From Bacillota bacterium (lineage in GTDB: Bacteria > Bacillota > Clostridia > TANB77 > CAG-465): a stretch of DNA of 64,000 bases. The DNA is taken from contig JAEWPS010000018.1 of the NCBI GenBank assembly GCA_023460515.1, positions 133,800 to 197,799 of the forward strand, written 5' to 3'. This document shows positions 17,659 to 24,724 of the stretch, one piece after another (the stretch's first letter is position 1; every line of letters begins with the position of its first letter). The position numbers were made by a program, and so were the translations under genes. The notes beneath the pieces are model-generated. The model was not told the DNA's origin, ran no database searches, and was given only the letters and a program-made list of their open reading frames with translations.

Positions 17659-17687
17659 ATTTTACCATATAATATAATTATAGTCAA
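17659..17687 (-). promoter_or_regulatory. Promoter of the RCC1 gene
   Basis: Minus strand TTGACT, 17-bp spacer, TAAAAT, about 110 bases upstream of the start codon. Confidence 0.7.
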
Positions 17688-17743
17688 TAATTCACTATTT
17701 TTTAATATATTTTTCTATAATTTTAGAATTTTAATGTAAATAA

Positions 17744-17947
17744 CTATCTAAAAAAAAGCAAAAACAGAGTAACCGTTAAATATTCGATACTCCGTTTTCG
17801 ATCATTTAATGCATTTTTATGCATTTTAATCATTTCTTTTGTTATATAATAATCCAGTTCTTTACTCTTTTTAACTATTTCATCATAAGGTTTGTTTTCC
17901 TCTACCATCTCATCTAATTCTTTTTGTAAAATTTTTAATTTATCCAT
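17744..17947 (-). CDS. Spo0E-like aspartyl-phosphate phosphatase
   Basis: A 67-residue protein with the helix-turn-helix pattern of Spo0E-type phosphatases: LQKELDEMVEENKPYDEIVKKSKELDYYITKEMIK, including the SxELD motif used to dephosphorylate Spo0A~P. Family members delay sporulation. AGGGGAAAAAAC precedes the ATG. Oddly, the last ~17 codons (ending YLTVTLFLLFFR) are encoded by the intrinsic terminator hairpin and T-run, so the ORF reads through its own terminator. Normal family members end before this, so a lost stop or frameshift is suspected. Confidence 0.82.
   Translation of the reverse strand: MDKLKILQKELDEMVEENKPYDEIVKKSKELDYYITKEMIKMHKNALNDRKRSIEYLTVTLFLLFFR
17752..17798 (-). terminator. 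Terminator embedded in the Spo0E-like ORF
   Basis: AAAACGGAGTA with TACTCTGTTTT (one G-U), 16-base loop, then TTTTTGCTTTTTTTT, all upstream of the annotated stop codon. Confidence 0.8.
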
Positions 17948-18047
17948 AGTTTTTTCCCCTTTCTATTATAATTTAGCAAATTATAACATAATGAAAAGCA
18001 AAAAAATGTCGTAATATGTCATTTGTGTAAAATTTATGTTTTTTTAA

Positions 18048-18079
18048 GCAAAAAAGACTCAAGTATTGCCTTGAATCTT
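18048..18079 (-). terminator. Terminator of the ferritin-like gene
   Basis: AGATTCAAG with CTTGAGTCT (one G-U), six-base loop, then TTTTTTG. Confidence 0.85.
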
Positions 18080-18086
18080 AAATTTA

Positions 18087-18641
18087 TTATATAATTTGTT
18101 CTTCTCTATTCATACTTACCATATTTTTAGTTATTAAATAATTGTATTTTGCTGCATGCTTTAATTCATCTGTTAATATTTCAAATACCATATTGTATCT
18201 TTGTCTATCTGTCATTTCACCAAGTATTTTTCTATATTTTTCTACAGCGGATAATTCTCCCATAAGTGCAACTTCAAGACCCTGCAAATATGTCATATTA
18301 AACTCATGCTCTTGCACATCAGTACTAGCTTTTGGAAGAGATACTCCAGTAAGTTCAAGATATATTTTTCTAAATAGTTGATTATGATGTCTTTCATCAT
18401 TTCTTATACTTTCTATAATATCCTTATCCTCTTTACTAGTAGCTACTGTTAATAAGAAATCGTAAAAAAGTTCATCTTCTCTTTCAGATCCGACTGAATC
18501 TTTTATTAACTCCAAAACTTCTCTAGGAACTTGCATTGCAGGAGTTACTCTATGTATATCATTACTTTTATACAAATTTCTATTATACGGAATGTATGGA
18601 TAATTCATGTAACCAAAATCATTCGAAAATTCATCAAACAT
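18087..18641 (-). CDS. Ferritin-like diiron protein, spore-coat type
   Basis: A 184-residue four-helix protein. An N-terminal Tyr/Asn-rich stretch (FGYMNYPYIPYNRNLY) precedes a ferritin-like domain with diiron-type Glu/His motifs: REDELFYDF, NDERHHNQLF, MGELSAVEKYRKI and TDELKHAAKYNYL. Such proteins occur in clostridial spores and vegetative cells; enzyme activity is not known here. ATG 18641 is preferred, with GTGAGGTG at 18658-18651. That ribosome site is buried in a strong hairpin (18653-18690), so translation probably requires opening it. It lies 78 bases after arsA and may be cotranscribed. Confidence 0.85.
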   Translation of the reverse strand: MFDEFSNDFGYMNYPYIPYNRNLYKSNDIHRVTPAMQVPREVLELIKDSVGSEREDELFYDFLLTVATSKEDKDIIESIRNDERHHNQLFRKIYLELTGVSLPKASTDVQEHEFNMTYLQGLEVALMGELSAVEKYRKILGEMTDRQRYNMVFEILTDELKHAAKYNYLITKNMVSMNREEQII

Positions 18642-18652
18642 TTTATAATTCA

Positions 18653-18690
18653 CCTCACTTTTCCATAATATATAGTATGAAAAAGTGAGG
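18653..18690 (-). promoter_or_regulatory. Hairpin sequestering the ferritin-like gene RBS
   Basis: On the minus-strand RNA, CCTCACTTTT (18690-18681) pairs with AAAAGTGAGG (18662-18653), then a mismatch and four more pairs closing an 8-base loop. The 3' arm contains the Shine-Dalgarno GAGG. There is no U-tail, so it is not an ordinary terminator. Confidence 0.7.
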
Positions 18691-18718
18691 ATTTTGTTAA
18701 TATGTATACATTTTAATA

Positions 18719-20467
18719 TTAGTATATTAATTTTCTTAAATTATCTTCTTTTAAATCTTCTTCCATCCACTTTATAACAGCAAAATTATGATCTGACACT
18801 TCTGCAACTTTATTTATCCATTTAATCTCGTTATTTGCTCTACTTAGTAAAACCTTATTTGTAGTATTTGTTAGATATATACTAGAATTTACAACCCACC
18901 ATTTACTGTGTATTCCGGCTCTTTTTAAATCTTCCAATAATCTAATAGATTCAAATACAGGGGTTGTTTCTGCAAGAGTTACAATTATAACTTCAGTTTC
19001 TTTTTCATTTTTTAACCTAGGCAATAATTTAATAACTTCTTTTGGTACATCCCCTTGACTTCTCTTTATTTCTTTATTATAACTTTGCGTAGTATCTAAC
19101 AATAGTAATGTATGACCTGTTGGTGCAGTATCTATTATAACTATACAATCTTCAGACTTATCTACTATTTTTGCAAATGCTTTAAACACTGCAATTTCTT
19201 GTGTACAAGGTGATCTTAAATCTTCTTTAATATACTCTAAATCTTCATCGGTTATATTATTTTCAATTGCTTTATTTATAACCTGAGATTTGTGTTTTTC
19301 TAGTTCTTCTTGCTCATCTATTTTAATAATCTCTAGATTAGTATTTTTAGATATTACATACTTTAAATGATCTGCTGGATCTGTGGAAGCGAGTACAACT
19401 TTATTTCCTCTATTACTTAACTCTAAAGCAATAGCAGACGCAATTGTTGTTTTACCAGTTCCACCTTTTCCCATTGTAAATATAACTTTTTTATTACTTT
19501 TTTCAATATCATCTACAACAACTTTCAAACCATTAATGTCCGAACTTTTTATATTTTCATTTATATTAATATAACTATCCTTGTTAATGAAATCTCTAAT
19601 ATTGTCTATACCAATTATATTATATCCTCTAAGTGGTAAGATATATGTTTTTACATCTTTAAAATCTTTAGGAATATTGCTAAGTGCATTTCTTTGTTTT
19701 GTATAGATAACTTTGGATGTATCGTCATCATAATTCATAAGAATACCATTTATTATTAACATTTGGTTATTAAGCCCAATTTGTTTCAGTTCATTAAATG
19801 ATCTTAATGCCTCTTTAAGTGGCGTTTCTTCTGGTCTTGCTAAAAGTACAATTGTAGTCTTTTCCTTATCTTTTAACATATCCATCGCATTATGATATAT
19901 TTGTTTTTTATCTCCTAAACCAGATAATTGTCCTAAACATGAAGCTCCAAATTTGTTTGTATCTATGAATCCAGACCACGCTGAAGGTAGCATTAACATT
20001 CTTAAAGTATGACCAGTTGGTGCTGTATCAAAAATTATATAATCGAACTCTTCACTAATTTTGATATCAGTTATAATATGTGAAAATTCGTTAAATGATG
20101 CTATTTCTACTGTACATGAGCCAGATAATTGTTCTTCCATATTTTTTATTGCGGAATCTGGTAAAATACCTCTATATGGTGCAACAACTGAATCTTTATA
20201 TTCATTTGCAGATGTAATTGGATCTAAGTTTGCTACTTTTAAATTGGGTATTCCCACTATTTCTTTAGGTTTATTTGTAAGTTTAGTATCAAACACATCT
20301 TGTAAATTAGATGCAGGATCTGTACTTACTAAAAACACTTTACTACCTTTATCTGCAAGGTTTACAGCTATACTACATGCTGTTGACGTTTTTCCTGTTC
20401 CACCTTTTCCGGTAAAAAATAAATATTTAGTTAGATTTAAATTATTAATGTCTAAATTTTCAAACAT
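18719..20467 (-). CDS. arsA: Arsenite pump ATPase ArsA
   Basis: A 582-residue duplicated ATPase. Each half has a deviant Walker A (GKGGTGKTS, GKGGTGKTT) and the signature DTAPTGHTL. The three Cys that form the allosteric As(III)/Sb(III) site in E. coli ArsA have counterparts: GSCTVEIASF, GASCLGQLSG and SPCTQEIAVF. ArsA powers arsenite efflux through a membrane partner (ArsB). It is third in arsRDA, eight bases after arsD. No arsB or acr3 lies beside it; the next gene is ferritin-like. The partner may be encoded elsewhere. GET3-like function is unlikely in bacteria. Confidence 0.93.
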   Translation of the reverse strand: MFENLDINNLNLTKYLFFTGKGGTGKTSTACSIAVNLADKGSKVFLVSTDPASNLQDVFDTKLTNKPKEIVGIPNLKVANLDPITSANEYKDSVVAPYRGILPDSAIKNMEEQLSGSCTVEIASFNEFSHIITDIKISEEFDYIIFDTAPTGHTLRMLMLPSAWSGFIDTNKFGASCLGQLSGLGDKKQIYHNAMDMLKDKEKTTIVLLARPEETPLKEALRSFNELKQIGLNNQMLIINGILMNYDDDTSKVIYTKQRNALSNIPKDFKDVKTYILPLRGYNIIGIDNIRDFINKDSYININENIKSSDINGLKVVVDDIEKSNKKVIFTMGKGGTGKTTIASAIALELSNRGNKVVLASTDPADHLKYVISKNTNLEIIKIDEQEELEKHKSQVINKAIENNITDEDLEYIKEDLRSPCTQEIAVFKAFAKIVDKSEDCIVIIDTAPTGHTLLLLDTTQSYNKEIKRSQGDVPKEVIKLLPRLKNEKETEVIIVTLAETTPVFESIRLLEDLKRAGIHSKWWVVNSSIYLTNTTNKVLLSRANNEIKWINKVAEVSDHNFAVIKWMEEDLKEDNLRKLIY

Positions 20468-20475
20468 AAAATTAC

Positions 20476-20829
20476 CTACTTTCTACGTAAATTTGGTCTA
20501 TTATTATTATTTAAAATACTGCTTAGTTTAATATTTAAATACTTTGCAAATTCTTCATTTGTCAAATATTCCTTTGTTTTAACTATTTCATCGTCTACAG
20601 TAGTTATAGGTAATACATTAATCCCTTGACTTTTTATTAATTCACTTACATTCATATTATCTACAAAAGCTTGTGGGTTATTATTTAGTGAATACCTTTC
20701 TATTATTATACCTTGCCCTTTTAAATTATTTATAACAGTAGAAACTCTTAAAAGCTGTGGATTTACAATCGGTCCACATACACCAGTTGAACAGCACATA
20801 GCTGGATCAAAGATTTTAATTTTACTCAT
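20476..20829 (-). CDS. arsD: Arsenite metallochaperone ArsD
   Basis: A 117-residue ArsD. The conserved Cys triad is C12, C13 and C18 in DPAMCCSTGVCG, which binds As(III) and hands it to ArsA. The remainder follows the thioredoxin-like ArsD fold (LPITTVDDEIVKTKEYLTNEEFAKYL). ArsD may also bind the operon promoter weakly. Strong AGGAGGT site. It lies between arsR and arsA in one operon. Confidence 0.95.
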   Translation of the reverse strand: MSKIKIFDPAMCCSTGVCGPIVNPQLLRVSTVINNLKGQGIIIERYSLNNNPQAFVDNMNVSELIKSQGINVLPITTVDDEIVKTKEYLTNEEFAKYLNIKLSSILNNNNRPNLRRK

Positions 20830-20844
20830 TTATTATACCTCCTA

Positions 20845-21147
20845 TTATTCTTTACATATACATTTTTCATTATCTGAAGTTATTTGTATTATAAACATTA
20901 GTATTTTACTTATTTTGTTTCTATTTAATTTATAATAAGTCCATGTTCCATCTTTTCTACTAGATACCAAATTAACTTCTTCTAGAACTTTCATATGATG
21001 AGACAAAGTTGGTTGTGTTATATCCAATTTTTCTAATATATTACAAGCACATATTTCATCACAAGATATCATTTCAATTATTCTTATTCTGTTTTCATCA
21101 GATAGAACTTTAAATAACTTTGCGTTTTCTTCGTATTTTTTATCCAA
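20845..21147 (-). CDS. arsR: Arsenic-responsive repressor ArsR
   Basis: A 100-residue ArsR/SmtB winged-helix repressor. The As(III) site is in helix 3, EICACNIL (CxC), followed by the recognition helix ITQPTLSHHMKVLEEVNLV and the wing SRKDGTWTYYKLN. The TTG at 21147 is preferred, because AGGTGAT is 5-8 bases upstream; the in-frame GTG at 21156 overlaps that site. It represses arsRDA from the palindrome at 21165-21184, which covers the promoter -10. Confidence 0.93.
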   Translation of the reverse strand: MDKKYEENAKLFKVLSDENRIRIIEMISCDEICACNILEKLDITQPTLSHHMKVLEEVNLVSSRKDGTWTYYKLNRNKISKILMFIIQITSDNEKCICKE

Positions 21148-21164
21148 TTTAATCACCTCAATAT

Positions 21165-21184
21165 ATACATATTTATATATGTAT
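21165..21184 (-). promoter_or_regulatory. ArsR operator
   Basis: ATACATAT-TTAT-ATATGTAT, perfect 8-bp arms, touching the -10 box of the arsR promoter. Spacing and position fit ArsR/SmtB operators. Confidence 0.7.
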
Positions 21185-21211
21185 TATATGATAAATAATT
21201 TATTTTGTCAA
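21183..21211 (-). promoter_or_regulatory. Promoter of arsRDA
   Basis: Minus strand TTGACA, 17-bp spacer, TATAAT; overlapped by the palindromic operator. Confidence 0.8.
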
Positions 21212-21302
21212 GGAAATAAATATAATATATAGACTTTCATCTATATATTATATTTAATACTTAATTTATTATTACAAATTTAACATAATTTTTTAAATAA
21301 AT

Positions 21303-21336
21303 AAAAGAAATGTAAAATCTTTTTTACATTTCTTTT
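21303..21336 (-). terminator. Terminator of spoVFB
   Basis: AAAAGAAATGTAAAA with TTTTACATTTCTTTT, four-base loop. Confidence 0.8.
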
Positions 21337-21339
21337 ATT

Positions 21340-21924
21340 TCATCTTAAACTTATAATAGGTTGAATTTGTTTTTGATCTAGAGCATATTTCAACGTATCT
21401 ATAATTTGATCATAATTCAATACAAGTGATTTTGGTTTAATATTATAATCGTCTTGGTTAAATGGTACAAAATATGTATTTTTACTATTTAATAATTCAG
21501 CTATATTTTTTAAATTTTGACCTAACCCATCATTTGTTGATATACCTATTACAATTGGTTTATTATTTCTTATGTGACTCTTTGCAGCCATTAAAACAGC
21601 TGAGTCTGTTATTCCATTTGCAAGTTTAGCAGCAGTATTTCCTGTGCATGGACAAATAAGTAAAATATCTAACATATTTTTAGGTCCTATAGGTTCAGCT
21701 TTAGTTATTGTATCTATTAAAACATTTCCAGTGTTATCTTGCAGCATTTTTATAAAATCCTCTTTTTCATAGAATTTAGTAGTAGTATCTCTAACAGTCT
21801 CTGTAATTATTGGTATAACTGTAGCCCCTTCATTTTTTAAATTTTGTATTATTTCTTGTATTCTATTGAAATTACAAAAAGACCCGGTAATGCCTAGTCC
21901 TACTTTTTTATCTTTGAGTTCCAT
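21340..21924 (-). CDS. spoVFB: Dipicolinate synthase subunit B
   Basis: A 194-residue flavoprotein-like subunit (DpaB). Matches the family throughout: KKVGLGITGSFC, VIPIITETVRDT, EPIGPKNMLDILLICPCTGN, KLANGITDSAVLMAAKSHIR, PIVIGISTNDGLG and YFVPFNQDDYNIKPKSLV. With subunit A (SpoVFA) it converts dihydrodipicolinate to dipicolinic acid in the mother cell, giving spores heat resistance. SpoVFA normally lies directly upstream, but here the upstream neighbour is lexA and no subunit A is in the window. dapA, making the precursor, is at 49428. Expression is probably sporulation-specific. Confidence 0.92.
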   Translation of the reverse strand: MELKDKKVGLGITGSFCNFNRIQEIIQNLKNEGATVIPIITETVRDTTTKFYEKEDFIKMLQDNTGNVLIDTITKAEPIGPKNMLDILLICPCTGNTAAKLANGITDSAVLMAAKSHIRNNKPIVIGISTNDGLGQNLKNIAELLNSKNTYFVPFNQDDYNIKPKSLVLNYDQIIDTLKYALDQKQIQPIISLR

Positions 21925-21968
21925 TTTTTAACACCCCCTATATACAATATATTATGTTATATAGGCAA

Positions 21969-22003
21969 TAAAAGTGAGACTTAAAAATTTCAAGTCCCAC
22001 TTT
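21969..22003 (-). terminator. Terminator of lexA
   Basis: AAAGTGGGACTT with AAGTCTCACTTT (one G-U) on the minus strand, followed by TATTG. Confidence 0.75.
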
Positions 22004-22006
22004 AAA

Positions 22007-22624
22007 TTAACTAATTTTTCTAAATAATCCTATTACCTTACCTACAATTTCTACTTTATCTGAAATTATAGGATCCATCGTATCGTTCTCAGGTTGAAGC
22101 CTTATATAACTTTTTTCTTTATAGTATGTTTTAACTGTTGCATCTCCATCAATCATAGCTACTATTATTTCACCGTTTCGTGCAGTACTTTGTTTGGAAA
22201 CAACAATAAAATCTCCATTATTTATACCAACGTTTATCATACTTTGTCCTTGAACTCTAAGTACAAAATTATCATTTTTTAATGAATCCTTGTTAAAGAA
22301 ACTTTCTCCAATTGAAAAATAATCTTCAATATTTTCTGTAGCAAGTATAGGTTCACCTGCTGCAACTTTTCCTATTATTGGAAGAGATATTGTATCTTCT
22401 TTTTCATCTTCCACAACTTTAAGCGCTCTCATTTTAAGATCTGATTTTTCTAAGTAACCTTTATCTGCAAGTCTTTTTATATATTGATGTGCAGAACATG
22501 TTGACTTAAAACCAACTGATTTGCATATTTCTCTAACTGATGGTGGATAACCCGTATCTTTTATTTGTGATATAATAAAATCTAAAACTTTTTGCTCTTT
22601 TTCATTTAAATCTGATTTATTCAT
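22007..22624 (-). CDS. lexA: LexA repressor
   Basis: A 205-residue SOS repressor. The N-terminal winged helix has YPPSVREICKSVGFKSTCSAHQYI. The self-cleavage site is Ala-Gly in GKVAAGEPI. The catalytic dyad is Ser in VQGQSMINVGI and Lys in GDATVKTYY. After RecA-stimulated cleavage the SOS regulon is derepressed. Start behind GAGGAGGT. A palindromic LexA-type box overlaps its own -35, showing autoregulation. Confidence 0.97.
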   Translation of the reverse strand: MNKSDLNEKEQKVLDFIISQIKDTGYPPSVREICKSVGFKSTCSAHQYIKRLADKGYLEKSDLKMRALKVVEDEKEDTISLPIIGKVAAGEPILATENIEDYFSIGESFFNKDSLKNDNFVLRVQGQSMINVGINNGDFIVVSKQSTARNGEIIVAMIDGDATVKTYYKEKSYIRLQPENDTMDPIISDKVEIVGKVIGLFRKIS

Positions 22625-22650
22625 TTCAACCTCCTCAAAACTATATTTTC

Positions 22651-22679
22651 ATTATATCATAGAAACTATTGTTTGTCAA
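22651..22679 (-). promoter_or_regulatory. Promoter of lexA
   Basis: Minus strand TTGACA, 17-bp spacer, TATAAT, a perfect consensus. Confidence 0.85.
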
Positions 22680-22690
22680 ACAAAAGTTTG
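22671..22690 (-). promoter_or_regulatory. LexA box at the lexA -35
   Basis: CAAAC-AAAA-GTTTG (22677-22690) matches the Gram-positive CGAAC-N4-GTTCG layout with two symmetric changes. A second overlapping half-site pair GTTTG-T-CAAAC (22671-22681) shares an arm and covers the -35. Confidence 0.7.
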
Positions 22691-22719
22691 AATTTTATAT
22701 AAAAACATTTCACATAGTA

Positions 22720-22756
22720 AAGAACACTTAAATAAAATTATTATTTAAGTGTTCTT
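22720..22756 (-). terminator. Terminator of the PBP gene
   Basis: AAAGAACACTTAAATAA with TTATTTAAGTGTTCTTT; 17-bp perfect stem. Confidence 0.85.
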
Positions 22757-22761
22757 TGCAG

Positions 22762-24558
22762 TTATTTGTAATATTTTGATACCAATTTACTCCATAAAGT
22801 AGCTACTTCACCAGATGAGAAGTTCATTGATTTTGGTTTATCGTATCCAACCCAAAGCGTAGCTGTTACATCATCTGTATAACCACACAGCCAGAAATCT
22901 TTTTTATCATCTGTTGTACCAGTTTTAGCACGTACTTCTAAGCCAGATATATTAGCTTTACTTGCAGTACCATTTGTAACAACATAACGTAAAGTATCAT
23001 CAATCATATCATTTGCGTCCTCAGATATTACTTTATATTTATCTTGACTAATCTTTATTGTTTTTCCATCTACAATTATTTTATCTATAAACGAAATATT
23101 TCTAAACATCCCTTCATTATTAAATACGTTATACGCTCTTACCATCTCAAAAGGAGAAATTCCGTTAGTTATACCACCTATTGCAAGCGGATATACTGCA
23201 TCTTGTTTAGTAAGAGAAGTTATACCAAAGTTCTTAAGATAAGTCATAGATTTAGATATACCCACCAAATCTAATGTTTTAACAGCAATTGTATTTATTG
23301 ACTGTCCTATTGCATCATAAACTCTAAACTCGCCTCGATAGCCTTCATACCAATTAGATGGTGACCACGTATTATTACCAGATTTAATTACAACTTTAGA
23401 ATCAGTTACAATTGAATTAGGAGTTAGAATACCCATATCAAAAGCAGGTGCATACACAGCAATCGGTTTCATAGTAGAACCAGGTTGTCTAGTCATAATT
23501 TTAATTCTATCGTACTGACTATTAGTTCGCGAAGATATTGCAGAGATAATTTTTCCATCTTTAGTAGTTATTATAAAAGAAGACTCAATATCATCTTTAA
23601 AATATGATTTCATGATTTTGTATAATTCATTTTGGTAATCTACATTTAGATTAGTATAAATTTGTATATTACCGTTTAATATGCTTTTTTCTATTTCCGC
23701 CTCATCTTTTCTTAATCCACTACTAATTAACATTTCTTTTGCTTCTTTTATTGCAATACGAACATATTGATTAACTGCAGTATCCTTAATAGTTTTAAAT
23801 ACGATATCCTGTTTCAATGCTTCATCATATTCAGATTTAGATATATACCCCTGCTCTTTCATTTCTTTTAAAACAAGTTTTTGTCTATCTAATAATCTTT
23901 TCTTAGAATCATCACTAGAATACGGATTATTTCCTTCTGGTGAATATGCCATAGCTGCAATAGCTGCGGATTCTGCAACACTTAATTTTGATGGAGTTTT
24001 ACCAAAAAAGACTAAACTTGCAGCATTTATTCCATAGGCACCTTGACCAAAGTAAATGTAATTAATATAATTTTCAAGTATTTCATCTTTACTCATATTT
24101 TTTTCTAAATATATTGCTCTAGCAATTTCTCTCATCTTACGCTTAGGTGTATCTTCATTATCTTCTGTTATGTTTCTAGCTAATTGCTGAGTTATAGTAC
24201 TACCACCACCACGCCCAACTAAATTTTTATTAAATACATAATTAATAACCGCACCGCTAAATCGTTTAACATCAAAACCATGATGTTCATAAAACCGTTT
24301 ATCTTCAATAGCTATAAAACTAGTATAAACATACTTAGGAACTTCTGAAAGCTTTGTGTAAACCCTTGTTTCGTTATCATATATAACAGAAATTTCGTTA
24401 CCTTTACTGTCATATATATGTGGAATAGCATTTAACTCTATATTACTTATATCAACACCCTTTTTATATGTACCAACCATGTATATACAAACCACCGTAG
24501 ATACTACCAAAGTTGTAAATATAATTATAAATAAAATACCAGATAAAAATTTTTTCAT
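22762..24558 (-). CDS. Class A penicillin-binding protein
   Basis: A 598-residue bifunctional peptidoglycan synthase. Membrane anchor at residues 7-26. GT51 glycosyltransferase: EDKRFYEHHGFD, GGGSTITQQLARN, KMREIARAIYLE and INYIYFGQGAYGI. Transpeptidase: active-site RQPGSTMKPI (SxxK), SINT (SxN) and AKTGTT (KTG). It polymerises and cross-links the wall on the outer face of the membrane. It ends soon after the KTG box, shorter than typical PBP1A (no C-terminal extension). Monocistronic, with a consensus promoter and terminator. Confidence 0.95.
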   Translation of the reverse strand: MKKFLSGILFIIIFTTLVVSTVVCIYMVGTYKKGVDISNIELNAIPHIYDSKGNEISVIYDNETRVYTKLSEVPKYVYTSFIAIEDKRFYEHHGFDVKRFSGAVINYVFNKNLVGRGGGSTITQQLARNITEDNEDTPKRKMREIARAIYLEKNMSKDEILENYINYIYFGQGAYGINAASLVFFGKTPSKLSVAESAAIAAMAYSPEGNNPYSSDDSKKRLLDRQKLVLKEMKEQGYISKSEYDEALKQDIVFKTIKDTAVNQYVRIAIKEAKEMLISSGLRKDEAEIEKSILNGNIQIYTNLNVDYQNELYKIMKSYFKDDIESSFIITTKDGKIISAISSRTNSQYDRIKIMTRQPGSTMKPIAVYAPAFDMGILTPNSIVTDSKVVIKSGNNTWSPSNWYEGYRGEFRVYDAIGQSINTIAVKTLDLVGISKSMTYLKNFGITSLTKQDAVYPLAIGGITNGISPFEMVRAYNVFNNEGMFRNISFIDKIIVDGKTIKISQDKYKVISEDANDMIDDTLRYVVTNGTASKANISGLEVRAKTGTTDDKKDFWLCGYTDDVTATLWVGYDKPKSMNFSSGEVATLWSKLVSKYYK

Positions 24559-24610
24559 GACAACCTCCTAAATAATTATTTATGGAATTTCTTTTTAAAA
24601 CGCAGTTATT

Positions 24611-24639
24611 ATTATAACAGTATAATTTTGCTTTGTCAA
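24611..24639 (-). promoter_or_regulatory. Promoter of the PBP gene
   Basis: Minus strand TTGACA, 17-bp spacer, TATAAT. Confidence 0.8.
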
Positions 24640-24675
24640 CATTATATAAAATAAAAAGTATTTATTATATTATTT

Positions 24676-24711
24676 AAAAGAGTACAAGTTTTAAAAAACC
24701 TGTACTCTTTT
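24676..24711 (-). terminator. Terminator of surface protein A
   Basis: AAAGAGTACA with TGTACTCTTT plus inner GTTT/AAAC pairs; minus-strand U-run. Confidence 0.85.
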
Positions 24712-24724
24712 ACTTTAATTTAAA

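Noticed and set aside
18719..20467. ArsA as two genes or a fusion artefact
   Set aside because: The two ATPase halves are the normal internal duplication of ArsA.
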